A stretch of DNA of 64,000 nucleotides from Streptomyces cyanogenus (GTDB taxonomy: Bacteria; Actinomycetota; Actinomycetes; Streptomycetales; Streptomycetaceae): positions 4,270,001 to 4,334,000 of the forward strand of contig NZ_CP071839.1 in NCBI RefSeq assembly GCF_017526105.1, given 5' to 3'. The notes beneath the pieces are model-generated. The model was not told the DNA's origin and ran no database searches. It saw only the letters and a program-made list of their open reading frames with translations. Positions 34,820 to 43,430 of the stretch are shown here, piece by piece. A program made the position numbers and the translations under genes. The stretch's first letter is position 1. Each line of letters opens with the position of its first letter.

Positions 34820-34934
34820 GGGGTCAGCCTAATGGCAAGGTTGCCGAAGGCCGGGGGCCGGGTTTGTCGGAGCTTCCTCCAAAGAGGGCACTGGAGGCGG
34901 CTCCGCAGGCCTTCCGGCCCGGGCCGGAAGGCCC

Positions 34935-37295
34935 TCACTCGTTGGAGAACTCCTCGACCACCGTCGCCCCCAGCTCCCGCACGATCAGCTCGTGGCCGGA
35001 GAGCGCCGACTCGTCCAGATCCGGGTCGTCGTCCTCGGGGATGTCGTCCTCGGGGGCGACGGGCGGCGGCTCGGGCGCGGCGGCCGGCCGGGGTGCGGGG
35101 GCGGGCGCGGCCGGAGCGCCGCCCTGGTGGCCGGGGGCCTGGGGCGACGCCTGGGCGGGCGCGGGGCGGGGGGCCGCCGGGGCGCCGTAGCCACCGCCGG
35201 GAGCGCTGCCGGGGCCGCCGCCCGGGGCGGTGCCGTGGGTGGCGGTGGGTGCGCCGCCGTAGCCGCCGCCTCCCCCGTAGCCGGGTGACCCGCCCGCGGG
35301 CGGGGCGGAGCCGCCGCCGGACGGGTCGACGAGCGCCTCGATCTTCCACTGCACGTTGAACTGCTCGGCCAGCGCCTGGCGCAGCACGTCCTCGCTGCCG
35401 CTGCCTGCGAAGTTGTCACGGGCGCCGGCGTTGACGAAACCGAGCTGGAGGGTGGTGCCGTCGAAGCCGGTCACCTGGGCGTTCTGGCTGAGCAGGATCC
35501 AGGTGAAGCGGCGGCGGTTCTTGACGGCCTCCAGGATGTTCGGCCAGAGCGCGCGGGGGTCGAGACCGCCGGTGGGGGCGGGGGCCGGGGGCTGGGCGGC
35601 GGTGGCCATGGGGGCGGGGGCCGCGGGGGCGGGCTGGGCCGGGGCCGCACGGCCGGGACTCTCGGCCGGGCCCGGCCGGCCACCCGCCGGAGCGGCGGCC
35701 GTGGGCCAGCCACCGGGGCGCCGGCCACTGCCTGCGGAGGCGGCGGTGGGCCAGGCGCCGGGGGCCGGGGCGGTGGTGGCAGGGGGCTGCTGGGTGGGAG
35801 CAGGGGTGGGGGCCGGGGCGGTCGTCGTGGGTGCGGGGGCGCCGGAGGCGGCGGGGACGGGCGCAGCCGCAGGGGCCGGCTCGGCCGGGGCCCCCGGACC
35901 AGCGGGGGCGCCCGTACCGGCGGGACCAGTGGGGACACTGGGTCCGGCCGGAGCGCCGGGAGCGCCCGCGGCGTGGACCGCCGCACGTGCCGCCGCAGGG
36001 CCGCCGCCGGGCGGCACGGGCACACCGCCGGCACCCGCGCGCACCCCCGCACCCATGCCCGCCGGGAGGGCGCCGCCGTGGGCGTCCGGGCCGGGGACGT
36101 ACCCCATGGCGGGCGCGCCGGCACCGCCGGAGAAGCCGATGCCGCGCTCCAGGCGGTCGAGGCGGGCCATGACGGACCGCTGGTCGCCGTAGGCGGCCGG
36201 GAGCAGGACACGGGCGCAGATCAGTTCCAGCTGGAGGCGCGGGGAGGTGGCGCCGCGCATCTCGGTCAGGCCCTCGTTGACCAGGTCGGCGGCGCGGCTC
36301 AGCTCGGCGGCGCCGAAGGTCTCGGCCTGGGCCTGCATGCGTTCCAGGACGTCGACCGGGGCGTCGATGAGCCCCTTGTCCACGGCGTCCGGAACGGCGG
36401 CCAGGATCACCAGGTCCCGCAGCCGCTCCAGCAGGTCGGCGACGAAGCGGCGCGGGTCGTTGCCGCCCTCGATGACGCGGTCGACGACCTCGAAGGCGGC
36501 GGCGCCGTCACCGGTGGCGAAGGCCTCGACGACCGAGTCGAGGAGAGAGCCGTCGGTGTAGCCGAGGAGGGAGGTGGCCATGGCGTACGTCACACCGTCC
36601 GCTCCGGCACCGGCGAGGAGCTGGTCCATGACGGACATGGAGTCACGCACGGAGCCGGCGCCTGCGCGCACGACGAGCGGCAGCACGCCGTCCTCGACCG
36701 GGATGTCCTCCTTCCGGCACACCTCGGCGAGGTAGTCCCTGAGCGTGCCGGGGGGCACGAGCCGGAACGGGTAGTGATGGGTGCGCGACCGGATGGTGCC
36801 GATGACCTTCTCGGGCTCGGTGGTCGCGAAGATGAACTTCAGATGCTCGGGCGGCTCCTCGACCACCTTGAGCAGCGCGTTGAAGCCGGCCGACGTGACC
36901 ATGTGGGCCTCGTCGATGATGTAGATCTTGTACCGGCTGCTCGCCGGGCCGAAGAAGGCCTTCTCGCGCAGCTCACGGGCGTCGTCCACACCACCGTGAG
37001 AGGCCGCGTCGATCTCGATGACGTCGATCGAACCCGGCCCGTTCCTGGCCAGGTCCCGGCAGGACTGGCAGTCGCCGCAGGGGGTCGGGGTGGGACCTTG
37101 CTCACAGTTCAGGCAGCGGGCCAGGATGCGCGCGCTGGTCGTCTTGCCACAGCCACGCGGACCGCTGAACAGGTAGGCGTGATTGACCCGGTTGTTCCGC
37201 AGCGCCTGCTGCAGCGGGTCGGTGACATGCTCCTGCCCGATGACCTCGGCAAAGGTCTCCGGGCGATAGCGGCGGTACAGCGCGAGAGACGACAC
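34935..37295 (-). CDS. dnaX: DNA polymerase III subunit gamma/tau
   Basis: 786 aa from GTG 37295 (MSSLALYRRYRPETFAEVIG). The clamp-loader ATPase has Walker A GPRGCGKT (45-52), zinc cysteines C64, C73, C76 and C79, Walker B IIDEAHMV and sensor 1 in ATTEPEKVIGTIRSR. Domain III is followed by an exceptionally long Pro/Ala/Gly-rich linker (about 405-575), a folded DnaX C-terminal segment (LWPNILEAVKNRRRFTWILL) and a second Gly/Pro-rich stretch before an acidic end. I see no slippery heptamer for frameshifting. Immediately downstream of the SRP RNA gene on the same strand; the ribosome site is weak. Confidence 0.95.
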   Translation of the reverse strand: MSSLALYRRYRPETFAEVIGQEHVTDPLQQALRNNRVNHAYLFSGPRGCGKTTSARILARCLNCEQGPTPTPCGDCQSCRDLARNGPGSIDVIEIDAASHGGVDDARELREKAFFGPASSRYKIYIIDEAHMVTSAGFNALLKVVEEPPEHLKFIFATTEPEKVIGTIRSRTHHYPFRLVPPGTLRDYLAEVCRKEDIPVEDGVLPLVVRAGAGSVRDSMSVMDQLLAGAGADGVTYAMATSLLGYTDGSLLDSVVEAFATGDGAAAFEVVDRVIEGGNDPRRFVADLLERLRDLVILAAVPDAVDKGLIDAPVDVLERMQAQAETFGAAELSRAADLVNEGLTEMRGATSPRLQLELICARVLLPAAYGDQRSVMARLDRLERGIGFSGGAGAPAMGYVPGPDAHGGALPAGMGAGVRAGAGGVPVPPGGGPAAARAAVHAAGAPGAPAGPSVPTGPAGTGAPAGPGAPAEPAPAAAPVPAASGAPAPTTTAPAPTPAPTQQPPATTAPAPGAWPTAASAGSGRRPGGWPTAAAPAGGRPGPAESPGRAAPAQPAPAAPAPMATAAQPPAPAPTGGLDPRALWPNILEAVKNRRRFTWILLSQNAQVTGFDGTTLQLGFVNAGARDNFAGSGSEDVLRQALAEQFNVQWKIEALVDPSGGGSAPPAGGSPGYGGGGGYGGAPTATHGTAPGGGPGSAPGGGYGAPAAPRPAPAQASPQAPGHQGGAPAAPAPAPRPAAAPEPPPVAPEDDIPEDDDPDLDESALSGHELIVRELGATVVEEFSNE

Positions 37296-37380
37296 GCATA
37301 CGAGGTTAATGGCGCGCACTGACAACGGGCTCCGCCCGCGGCCCACCGGCCCCGGCACCCGCCTCCCGGCCCCGGGAACG

Positions 37381-37477
37381 CAAGCGCCCCCCACGCACCC
37401 GCCAGAGCCGACCTACCCTTGCTGCCTTCCGGCCCTGGGGGAGTTCAGTCAGATAGCGCCGCGTGAGGGGCTGCGCC
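37381..37477 (-). ncRNA. ffs: small signal recognition particle RNA (4.5S-like)
   Basis: On the minus strand the tip of domain IV is clear: CCAGGGCCGGAAGGCAGCAA, continuing GGGTAGG, with the GGAA tetraloop and the asymmetric AGCA loop that bind Ffh. The outer stem pairs the 5' GGCGCAGCCCCTCACGC region (around 37461-37477) with the 3' GCGTGGGGGGCGC region (around 37382-37397). The length of about 97 nt fits the short bacterial SRP RNA. It sits directly upstream of dnaX, its usual place in Streptomyces. Ends are estimated from pairing and may be off by several bases. Confidence 0.9.
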
Positions 37478-37571
37478 CACAGTACCCGATCGCGGCCCGC
37501 GGGCTGTAACGGATGCGGGCCTGCGGGAACGGGTTCGCGAGCACTCCCCTCGGTCATGTAATGTTTCCGGC

Positions 37572-37659
37572 GGAGGATTCGCCTAGAGGCCTAGGGCGCA
37601 CGCTTGGAAAGCGTGTTGGGGGCAACCCCTCACGAGTTCGAATCTCGTATCCTCCGCCA
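37572..37659 (+). tRNA. tRNA-Ser(GGA)
   Basis: Acceptor GGAGGAT pairs with ATCCTCC (37649-37655). The anticodon arm is CACGC-TTGGAAA-GCGTG, anticodon GGA. It has a long class II variable arm, and discriminator G is followed by an encoded CCA (37657-37659). Confidence 0.95.
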
Positions 37660-37663
37660 GCCA

Positions 37664-37697
37664 AGAGGGCCGGACCATGAAAGTGGTCCGGCCCTCT
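37664..37697 (+). terminator. tRNA-Ser(GGA) terminator
   Basis: AGAGGGCCGGACCA pairs with TGGTCCGGCCCTCT in a 14-bp stem; the loop is TGAAAG. Confidence 0.8.
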
Positions 37698-38046
37698 GGC
37701 GTTCGTCCGTCGCAGTTTCCGTCTCAGTTGTCTTCCGGCCCGCTCCGGACGGTGCCCAGAGCGCGTCTCCGACTTGCTGAGCGGCTTTCCGGAGCATGAC
37801 TCCCGTCACATGCATGGACCGGGTGCACCACGCGCCTCCCCCGGAGGGTGCGCACCGGACCGCGCCTGGGGTCACTCCGGCGGCCACCGGGGTCCGGGGA
37901 TCTGCGCAGGAGCATCACACAGGCTGCACACAGCCTCTCAAAGGGCTCGTTAGCGTTGCTGGCCGCTCGACTCGACTCCCTGTACGAGCGTGACCAGGCC
38001 GTGGCCCGGGCGGGCCGACGGTGCAGTCAACCGAGGAAGACCACAG
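37698..38046. other. intergenic, no gene seen
   Basis: 349 bases between tRNA-Ser and the zinc-ribbon protein. Minus-strand open frames here overlap the tRNA and lack ribosome sites. A small inverted repeat AGGCTGCACACAGCCT (37919-37934) lies about 110 bases before the downstream start and may belong to its promoter. Confidence 0.4.
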
Positions 38047-38910
38047 ATGGACTACTGCTCCACGTGTCGTCGGCATCTCAATGGCGCCCTGGTGTGTCCC
38101 GGGTGCGGTGCATACGCCCCGGACATCGCGCCGCCGGTCCTCACCGATCGCGTCGGCCCCGACCTGTCCGCCGAGTCGACCACCACGGGTGCGTCCACCG
38201 TCACGTCGCCCGGGACCAGCGGCGACGGATTCCCCCAGGGCGGTGAGTCCGAGCCGGAGCAGGACACGGGGTCCGCCACCGGGCCGGCCGCCGGCACCGC
38301 TGGCGTATCACCCGCGCGGCCGGGCAGGGCGGCACGCCGCCGCCAGCTCGCCCGTCTCAGGAAACACCAGCGGCGGGCCATGGTCGCCACCGCCTTCGCA
38401 CTCGTCGGCGGCGGCCTGTCGCTCGCCACACTGGACCGGCACACCACCGGCCAGGCGCACGCGGCCACCGCACCGGAGGACCGGAGCATGGGCGCCGCGA
38501 GGGAGCGGGTGGAGACGGAGCCCGCCCAGTCGGCCCCGCAAGCCCCGCAGGCCCCCGAGCATCGCGCGCCCCGCACCGCACCCGCGAGACACGCAGCGAT
38601 CAGCGCCACCCCTCGGCACCAGACCCTCCCCGCCCCGCCCGGCACCGCGCCGCCGGTGATCCGGCCGAAGGCCGTCCCCTCCGCCCGTCCGGCCGTCGCG
38701 TCGTCCTCGGAGCAGCGGACCACCACAGCCGCGTCCTCCGGCGGTACGGCGAACACGAACGAACCGGCCCCGAGCCGCACCGACACGGCGACCCCACCGG
38801 CCCCGGCCCCGGCGACCGGCGGCAGGGAAGCGGACACCTCCGGGACCGCGCCCGCCCCGGCGGCGACGTCGCCCACCCAGCTCTGCCTGCTGGGCCTCTG
38901 CGTCGGTTGA
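38047..38910 (+). CDS. zinc-ribbon membrane protein (SCO2400-like)
   Basis: 287-aa protein (MDYCSTCRRHLNGALVCPGC). The N-terminal zinc ribbon has two CxxC pairs (C4, C7, C17, C20) and the conserved GAYAPDIAPPV. A Pro/Thr-rich linker and a basic stretch (RRRQLARLRKHQRRAM) precede one membrane segment (VATAFALVGGGLSLATL, about 117-133). The long extracellular tail is low-complexity and ends TQLCLLGLCVG with a Cys pair. I recall the same N-terminus as the SCO2400 family. The topology suggests a cytosolic sensor knuckle tied to an envelope-exposed tail; function unknown. GAGGAAG precedes the ATG. Confidence 0.8.
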   Translation: MDYCSTCRRHLNGALVCPGCGAYAPDIAPPVLTDRVGPDLSAESTTTGASTVTSPGTSGDGFPQGGESEPEQDTGSATGPAAGTAGVSPARPGRAARRRQLARLRKHQRRAMVATAFALVGGGLSLATLDRHTTGQAHAATAPEDRSMGAARERVETEPAQSAPQAPQAPEHRAPRTAPARHAAISATPRHQTLPAPPGTAPPVIRPKAVPSARPAVASSSEQRTTTAASSGGTANTNEPAPSRTDTATPPAPAPATGGREADTSGTAPAPAATSPTQLCLLGLCVG

Positions 38911-39069
38911 CGTGCCGGCGGTGTCACGCTTCCCGCGTCGGCCGGGGAAGGCTCGTCCAGCGCGGTGAAGTGGACGTGCGCCCGGCCCCGCCGGGTTCGG
39001 CATCACCACCGGCGACAGGCCTCTGGCCGGGTCTCGCCGGGCCGTAGTGCGGTGACGGGAGCGGCGACT

Positions 39070-39606
39070 TCACCGCCGGGATCCCGCACTTCCTTCTGTA
39101 CCGACTGGCGTGGAGGTCCTCGGCGGGTGATTCGGTGATCCGGCGGGGATCTCCGTGAGCCGGCCGCCCGCCGGCTGGGAACGGACGTCGGGGGTGAGGG
39201 CGATGGCGCCCTGGGCGACGGCGCAGAGGGTCGCGTCGCCGGCGGCGTCGATCGTGTACAGGTCGCACCGGCAGACGACCCTGGTGCGGCCGGGGCGTAC
39301 GACCTGGGCGTGGGCGCGGAGCACCTCGCCCCGGGCGGGGCGCAGGTAGTCGATGGTGTATCCGGCCGTGAGCAGCCGGGGGCCGGCGACCGTGCCGGCG
39401 GCGAAGGTGAGGGCGTTGTCGGCGGCGTAGCCGAGGACTCCGCCGTGGAGGAAGCCGTTCTGCTGGCGCAGCTCCTCGCGCACGTCCAGCTCCAGGGTGG
39501 CGGCGCCGTCGCCGAAGGCCGTCAGCCGGGCGCCGAGGTAGACGCTGAAGGGCTGGGAGGCCAGCGCCTGACGGGCAAGGTCGAGATCCAGGGTGCGGGC
39601 GTTCAC
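39070..39606 (-). CDS. PaaI-type hotdog thioesterase
   Basis: 178 aa from GTG 39606 (MNARTLDLDLARQALASQPF), with GAGG 5 bases upstream. The hotdog fold carries EELRQQNGFLHGGVLGYAAD, where Asn-Gly-x-x-His-Gly-Gly is the acyl-CoA thioesterase active-site loop. It continues with YTIDYLRPARGEVLRAHAQV and RTRVVCRCDLYTID. The tail beyond about 140 is longer than usual and low in structure. It probably hydrolyses small aromatic or acyl-CoA thioesters. Divergent from a MarR gene, with the palindrome TTCACTAGTGAA 11 bases before its start. Confidence 0.85.
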   Translation of the reverse strand: MNARTLDLDLARQALASQPFSVYLGARLTAFGDGAATLELDVREELRQQNGFLHGGVLGYAADNALTFAAGTVAGPRLLTAGYTIDYLRPARGEVLRAHAQVVRPGRTRVVCRCDLYTIDAAGDATLCAVAQGAIALTPDVRSQPAGGRLTEIPAGSPNHPPRTSTPVGTEGSAGSRR

Positions 39607-39617
39607 TGCCACCTCAC

Positions 39618-39629
39618 TTCACTAGTGAA
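39618..39629. promoter_or_regulatory. MarR operator between thioesterase and marR
   Basis: Perfect 12-bp palindrome TTCACTAGTGAA in the 65-base divergent intergenic region; flanking bases extend it imperfectly. MarR proteins typically bind such sites, so it likely represses both genes. Confidence 0.7.
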
Positions 39630-39671
39630 CTGAGCATCGTGCCGCGCGGTTCACCCTGTCAAGATCGGACC

Positions 39672-40112
39672 ATGCCGCCCGAACCCGACCACCGCCTGTT
39701 CTTCCTCCTGCAGCGCGCCGCCCACACCCTGCGCCTGACCGCGGACCGCCGCTGCCTGGCCGCCGCCGGGGTCACCACCGCCCAGCTCGGCGCCCTGTTC
39801 GCCGTACGCGACCAGCGGGGCCTGACCCAGCAGGAACTCGCCCGGACCCTCGGCCTGCGCCAGTCCGCGGTGACGCCGCTGGTCGCCCGGCTCACCGCGG
39901 CCGGGCTCGTGGCCAGGCGGGCCCATCCGCACGACCACCGTGCGGTCGTCCTGGAGCTGACGGACGCGGGCGCGGCCGCCGTGCGCGCCGCCGCTCCGGA
40001 GATCGACCGGTTCAACGCCGAGATGCGCTCTCTCCTCGGTGACGACGGCTTCGCCGGCACCGCGGCCGCACTGCACAAGCTCGCGCACTGGCGGCCCCTG
40101 CCGGACCGGTGA
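39672..40112 (+). CDS. MarR family regulator
   Basis: 146 aa (MPPEPDHRLFFLLQRAAHTL). Winged HTH: LTQQELARTLGLRQSAVTPL, then VARLTAAGLVARRAHPHDHR. Only a weak ribosome site; ATG 39672 was chosen because the family-like sequence begins there, and a longer start at 39639 would overlap the operator region. Probably responds to a phenolic or acyl-CoA ligand and controls the divergent thioesterase (inference from the shared operator). Confidence 0.85.
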   Translation: MPPEPDHRLFFLLQRAAHTLRLTADRRCLAAAGVTTAQLGALFAVRDQRGLTQQELARTLGLRQSAVTPLVARLTAAGLVARRAHPHDHRAVVLELTDAGAAAVRAAAPEIDRFNAEMRSLLGDDGFAGTAAALHKLAHWRPLPDR

Positions 40113-40197
40113 CCGGAGATCCGCGGCTCCCGGATGCGACCTGGGGGACGCAAGCGCACGGTGGTGACAGAGGCATCTCTCGTTGGAGGTGAGGGCC

Positions 40198-40683
40198 ATG
40201 AGGCGCTCGTTGACCACTGTGGCCGCTGCGGCCGTGCTGCTGCTTCCCGTCGCCTCGGTGGACGGCGTGGCGACCGCGGCCGGGCAGGCCAAGGAGCCGG
40301 GATCCGCTCCCGCGACCCTGTGTACGTACCGTGACGCGTTCCCGCCGGGCGGCGGGACCAACATCGGCGGTGTGCCCCCGCGGTACAAGTACACCTACAC
40401 CCCGTACGCCGGTGCCCGCTTCGACGGCTGCACCAACACGCTCAAGGTGTACTACGGCGGCTACTCCAACCCCCGCTACGCCTACTACGAGATCAGCTAC
40501 ACGTATCCGTCCCGGTTCGGCTGGTTCACCTGGCAGATGGGCATGGGCGAACGCCAGGTCGCGACCGTGCAGGGGCCCGCGCACGGCGACTGGAACTTCA
40601 AGGTGAGGGCGTGCGCCCGCTCCATCGACGAGGGGCCCCACTGCACCGGCTGGTCGCCGCAGCTCTTCCTGCACGCCGTCTGA
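40198..40683 (+). CDS. small secreted protein, 161 aa
   Basis: ATG 40198 follows GGAGGTGAG. A signal peptide occupies residues 1-28 (MRRSLTTVAAAAVLLLPVAS). The mature part is Tyr-, Trp- and Gly-rich with four cysteines (LCTYRDA, DGCTNTL, RACARS, HCTGWS), probably two disulfides. It contains repeated YxYxY stretches (KYTYTPYAG, YYGGYSNPRYAYYEISYTYP). No family recognised. The aromatic-rich disulfide-bonded design resembles secreted Ig-like or lectin-like domains; role unknown. Converges with the copC-copD gene, leaving one base between the stops. Confidence 0.75.
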   Translation: MRRSLTTVAAAAVLLLPVASVDGVATAAGQAKEPGSAPATLCTYRDAFPPGGGTNIGGVPPRYKYTYTPYAGARFDGCTNTLKVYYGGYSNPRYAYYEISYTYPSRFGWFTWQMGMGERQVATVQGPAHGDWNFKVRACARSIDEGPHCTGWSPQLFLHAV

Positions 40684-40684
40684 G

Positions 40685-42505
40685 TCAGCGCGTCACCCGC
40701 ACCGGCGCCGACACCGTCACCTGGTCCAGGTCGGACACCCGGACCATGGCCTTCATCGTCCAGGTGCCGGGCAGGGGCAGGGTGAAGGAGGGGGCGGACC
40801 AGTAGCCGCCCTGGTCGGTGACCCTGGTGTCCAGGGGGCCGACGCGCTGGGCGGGGAGCGTCAGGGTGACACGGAGTTCGGGGACGGTTGACAGGCCGCC
40901 GTCGGGCCCGTAGATCACCGCCTGCACGGAGTTGGTGCCGACGCGGCCGGGATCCAGGGTGATCTGGACCCTTCCCCGGCCGCCGGGGGTCCCGGTGTCG
41001 AAGGGGATCGTGGTGACGGAGGCGGTCGGGATGCCGGTCGCCGGGGCGGCGGCGGCCTGGACCGACTCCGTCGCCGCGCGGCCCGGCACGGTGCTGGTCA
41101 GCAGGGTGGTCAGGGCCAGGACCAGCAGCGCGGCCGTCGCCTCCAGCAGCACCGAGCGGCGCAGGAGGGCCAGGGCCGGGTTCGCGGGCGGCGCCGGGGG
41201 CGGCTCGGGGAGCGGGGGCCCGGTGGCCGGTTCGGGGACGCGGGCGGGGGTGGCCGCGGCGGCCCGGATCAGGCGGCCGGTCCAGGTCCGGGAGCAGGCC
41301 GCCGCCAGGAGCAGGGCGATGACCGCGGCCAGCTTGGCCAGCAGGGTACGGCCGTACGTCGTGTCCGTGAGCGCCTGCCAGGACCCCAGGCCCCGCCAGG
41401 ACTGGTAGACGCCGGTCACCACCAGGACCGTCACCGAGACGAACGCCAGGCGGGAGAAGCGGGCCGGGACCGAGGCGGGCAGGCCGGCCGGCTCCGGGAT
41501 GCGCCGCAGGGTCCACAGGAGGGCGGCCAGACCGCCCAGCCAGGCCGCCATGGCCAGCAGGTGCAGGGTGGACGAGACGATCGCCGCCGGGACCTGGATG
41601 CCCGCCGAGGCGTGGTCGGACGCCGACCAGGTCAGGGACAGGGCCACGGCGAGGACCGTGGCCGCGGCGAGGCCGGCCCGGCGCGGAAGCCGCGTGGGTC
41701 GCTTGCGCAGGACCGTCACGACGGCCGCGGCCAGGAGCAGCAGCGCCAGGCGGAGCAGGAGCAGCCGGCCGGGACGGGTCGTCGCCGTGTGGGTGAGGGC
41801 GGAGAGGGAGAAGGCGGTCGTCGGGGCGGCGGCCTCCTCGTAGGGCGCCCGCAGGAGGTACAGGGCGGCGCTGGAGACGAGGAGGGCGGCCGCGGCGGCC
41901 AGGACGGGGGTGCGCAGGTGGGCGGTGGCCGGCGGGCGGCAGTACGCCACGAACGCGGCCACGCCCAGGAGCAGGGCCAGGGAGAGGTAGGCGAGGTAGC
42001 GCGCGATGGTGTGCAGGGCCGTGGTCGCCCGGTCCTCCGCGCGGTCCGTGGGCGGGGCCGCGGGTGCCGCCGTGCGTTTGCCGACCGAGAAGGTCAGGGC
42101 GCCGGACACCGGGTGGCTGTCGGCCGACACCACCCGCCAGGCGACCGTGTACGTGCCGGTGGCGAGGCGTGCGGGGAGGCCGACGCGGGCCGTGTCGGAG
42201 CGGCCGGGGGCGTGGTCGGCGGGGCCGGTGGTGATGCGGCGGTTGCCGGGGTCGTAGATCCGGAAGGAGTCGTTCAGCAGGCCGACCGACTCGGTGAAGG
42301 TGAGGGTGACGTGGCGGGGGGCGCTGGGCAGGACGGATCCGTCGGCGGGGTCCGTGGAGCGCAGGGCGGCGTGGGCCGAGGCGGGGGCCGCGGTGCCGAG
42401 GAGCAGCCCGAGCAGGAGGGCCGGGAGGAGGAGAACCGGGAGGAGGACCGGGCGGAGGGCAGAGCGGGGAAGGGGGCGGGGCAGGAGCGCGCGGGGTGCG
42501 GGCAT
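40685..42505 (-). CDS. CopC-CopD copper resistance/uptake fusion
   Basis: 606 aa from ATG 42505 (MPAPRALLPRPLPRSALRPV). The signal peptide is followed by a CopC domain whose mature end begins SAHAALRSTDPADGSV and contains GTYTVAWRVVSADSHPVSGA, with the N-terminal and DxH-region histidines of the Cu(II) site. Eight or so membrane segments of a CopD domain follow (about 155-480), with SDHASAGIQVPA and LHLLAMAAWLGGLAAL. A C-terminal extracytoplasmic YtkA-like domain ends the protein. The three-part fusion is common in actinobacteria and handles copper import or envelope copper. The ribosome site is weak and an upstream in-frame start is possible. Confidence 0.88.
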   Translation of the reverse strand: MPAPRALLPRPLPRSALRPVLLPVLLLPALLLGLLLGTAAPASAHAALRSTDPADGSVLPSAPRHVTLTFTESVGLLNDSFRIYDPGNRRITTGPADHAPGRSDTARVGLPARLATGTYTVAWRVVSADSHPVSGALTFSVGKRTAAPAAPPTDRAEDRATTALHTIARYLAYLSLALLLGVAAFVAYCRPPATAHLRTPVLAAAAALLVSSAALYLLRAPYEEAAAPTTAFSLSALTHTATTRPGRLLLLRLALLLLAAAVVTVLRKRPTRLPRRAGLAAATVLAVALSLTWSASDHASAGIQVPAAIVSSTLHLLAMAAWLGGLAALLWTLRRIPEPAGLPASVPARFSRLAFVSVTVLVVTGVYQSWRGLGSWQALTDTTYGRTLLAKLAAVIALLLAAACSRTWTGRLIRAAAATPARVPEPATGPPLPEPPPAPPANPALALLRRSVLLEATAALLVLALTTLLTSTVPGRAATESVQAAAAPATGIPTASVTTIPFDTGTPGGRGRVQITLDPGRVGTNSVQAVIYGPDGGLSTVPELRVTLTLPAQRVGPLDTRVTDQGGYWSAPSFTLPLPGTWTMKAMVRVSDLDQVTVSAPVRVTR

Positions 42506-42598
42506 CGGCCCGCGTGGGTCCCGCGGTCCTCGCCGTCGTCCCGGTCGCCGGTCTCCGTCGCGCAGCACCGTCGTCAACCTCCGTCCCCACGCGCACCT

Positions 42599-42700
42599 GT
42601 GGCGGTGCCTCCGTACAGGCACACACGCACCCGTGCCGACTGCCTCCCTGCAGGCACACGCGCACCCGTGCCAACTGCCTCCCTACAGGTACGCGGAGAA
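42599..42700. repeat. 35-bp tandem repeat, about 3 units
   Basis: Units begin at 42599, 42633 and 42668 with the shared core CTGCCTCCCTACAGGCACAC and downstream CGCACCC. They lie upstream of the copC-copD gene in a 337-base region that otherwise shows no gene. Confidence 0.75.
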
Positions 42701-42842
42701 CCGCCGGTGTGCTCAGGGCCGCCGCCCGGTCAAGGTACGCCGGCACAGGCCGACCTCGCCGCGCGGGGGTTCGAGGCCGGTGGAGTGCCCCCGCGCGAGC
42801 GAAGCCGAGCACGGAAGAGGGCGGTCGGCTCTTCGGGCGCCG

Positions 42843-43430
42843 TCATCCCGGGAAGGCCACCGCCCGGTCGAGGAAGGCGAGTTGTGCCCGCTTCTCCGGG
42901 AGGTACACGTCGGGCAGGTCGACCTCGGGCAGGACGACGGTGGGGCCGCGGCGGAAACCCTGGCGTTCGAAGCGGGCGATCGCCTTGGTGTTGCGCACGT
43001 CCGGGTCGACCACGGTCCGGCGGCGGTCCAGCACCAGCAGCGCGTACGACGTGATCGCCGTCAGCAGCGCGGAGGTCCAGCCGGGGCGCGGGCCGTCGGG
43101 GCCGGCGGGGGCGAGCAGGAGGTGGACGCCGAGGTCGCCGGGGCGGACCTCGTAACACTCGCCGACCCGGTCGGCGGAGGGCTCGTACGTCTGGAGGAGG
43201 GCGGCCGGTTCGCCGTCCTTGGTGACGAGGTGGGCCTGGTGGGTGCCGAGGGTGGCCATGTGGGTGTAGATCTCGGCGACCTGGGCTCTGGTGAGGCCGT
43301 TCATGCCCCAGAACGCGGCGCGTTCGTCGCTCACCCAGGCGTGGACCAGGTCCGCGTCGCCCTCCGGGTCCAGGGGGCGGACACGGACGGTGCCGTAGCC
43401 CTCGATGTGCTGGACGTGCAGGTCAGTCAT
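42843..43430 (-). CDS. IucB/MbtK-type siderophore acyltransferase (GNAT)
   Basis: 195 aa (MTDLHVQHIEGYGTVRVRPL). The fold is GNAT; the specific match is to the Acetyltransf_8 group (IucB, MbtK) that acylates hydroxylysine or hydroxyornithine side chains. Relevant blocks are HAWVSDERAAFWGMNGLTRA, DLGVHLLLAP and the acyl-CoA-proximal VVDPDVRNTKAIARFERQGF, ending in LPEKRAQLAFLDR. The start overlaps the acylase stop by 8 bases, so the two are translationally coupled. Control by the iron box at 45701 is inferred. No siderophore synthetase is nearby. Confidence 0.8.
   Translation of the reverse strand: MTDLHVQHIEGYGTVRVRPLDPEGDADLVHAWVSDERAAFWGMNGLTRAQVAEIYTHMATLGTHQAHLVTKDGEPAALLQTYEPSADRVGECYEVRPGDLGVHLLLAPAGPDGPRPGWTSALLTAITSYALLVLDRRRTVVDPDVRNTKAIARFERQGFRRGPTVVLPEVDLPDVYLPEKRAQLAFLDRAVAFPG

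Noticed and set aside
37630..37887. 85-aa minus-strand frame overlapping tRNA-Ser
   Set aside because: Overlaps the tRNA and its terminator; no support.
42599..42700. Possible CRISPR array
   Set aside because: Repeats are contiguous with no variable spacers and no cas genes are present anywhere in the window.
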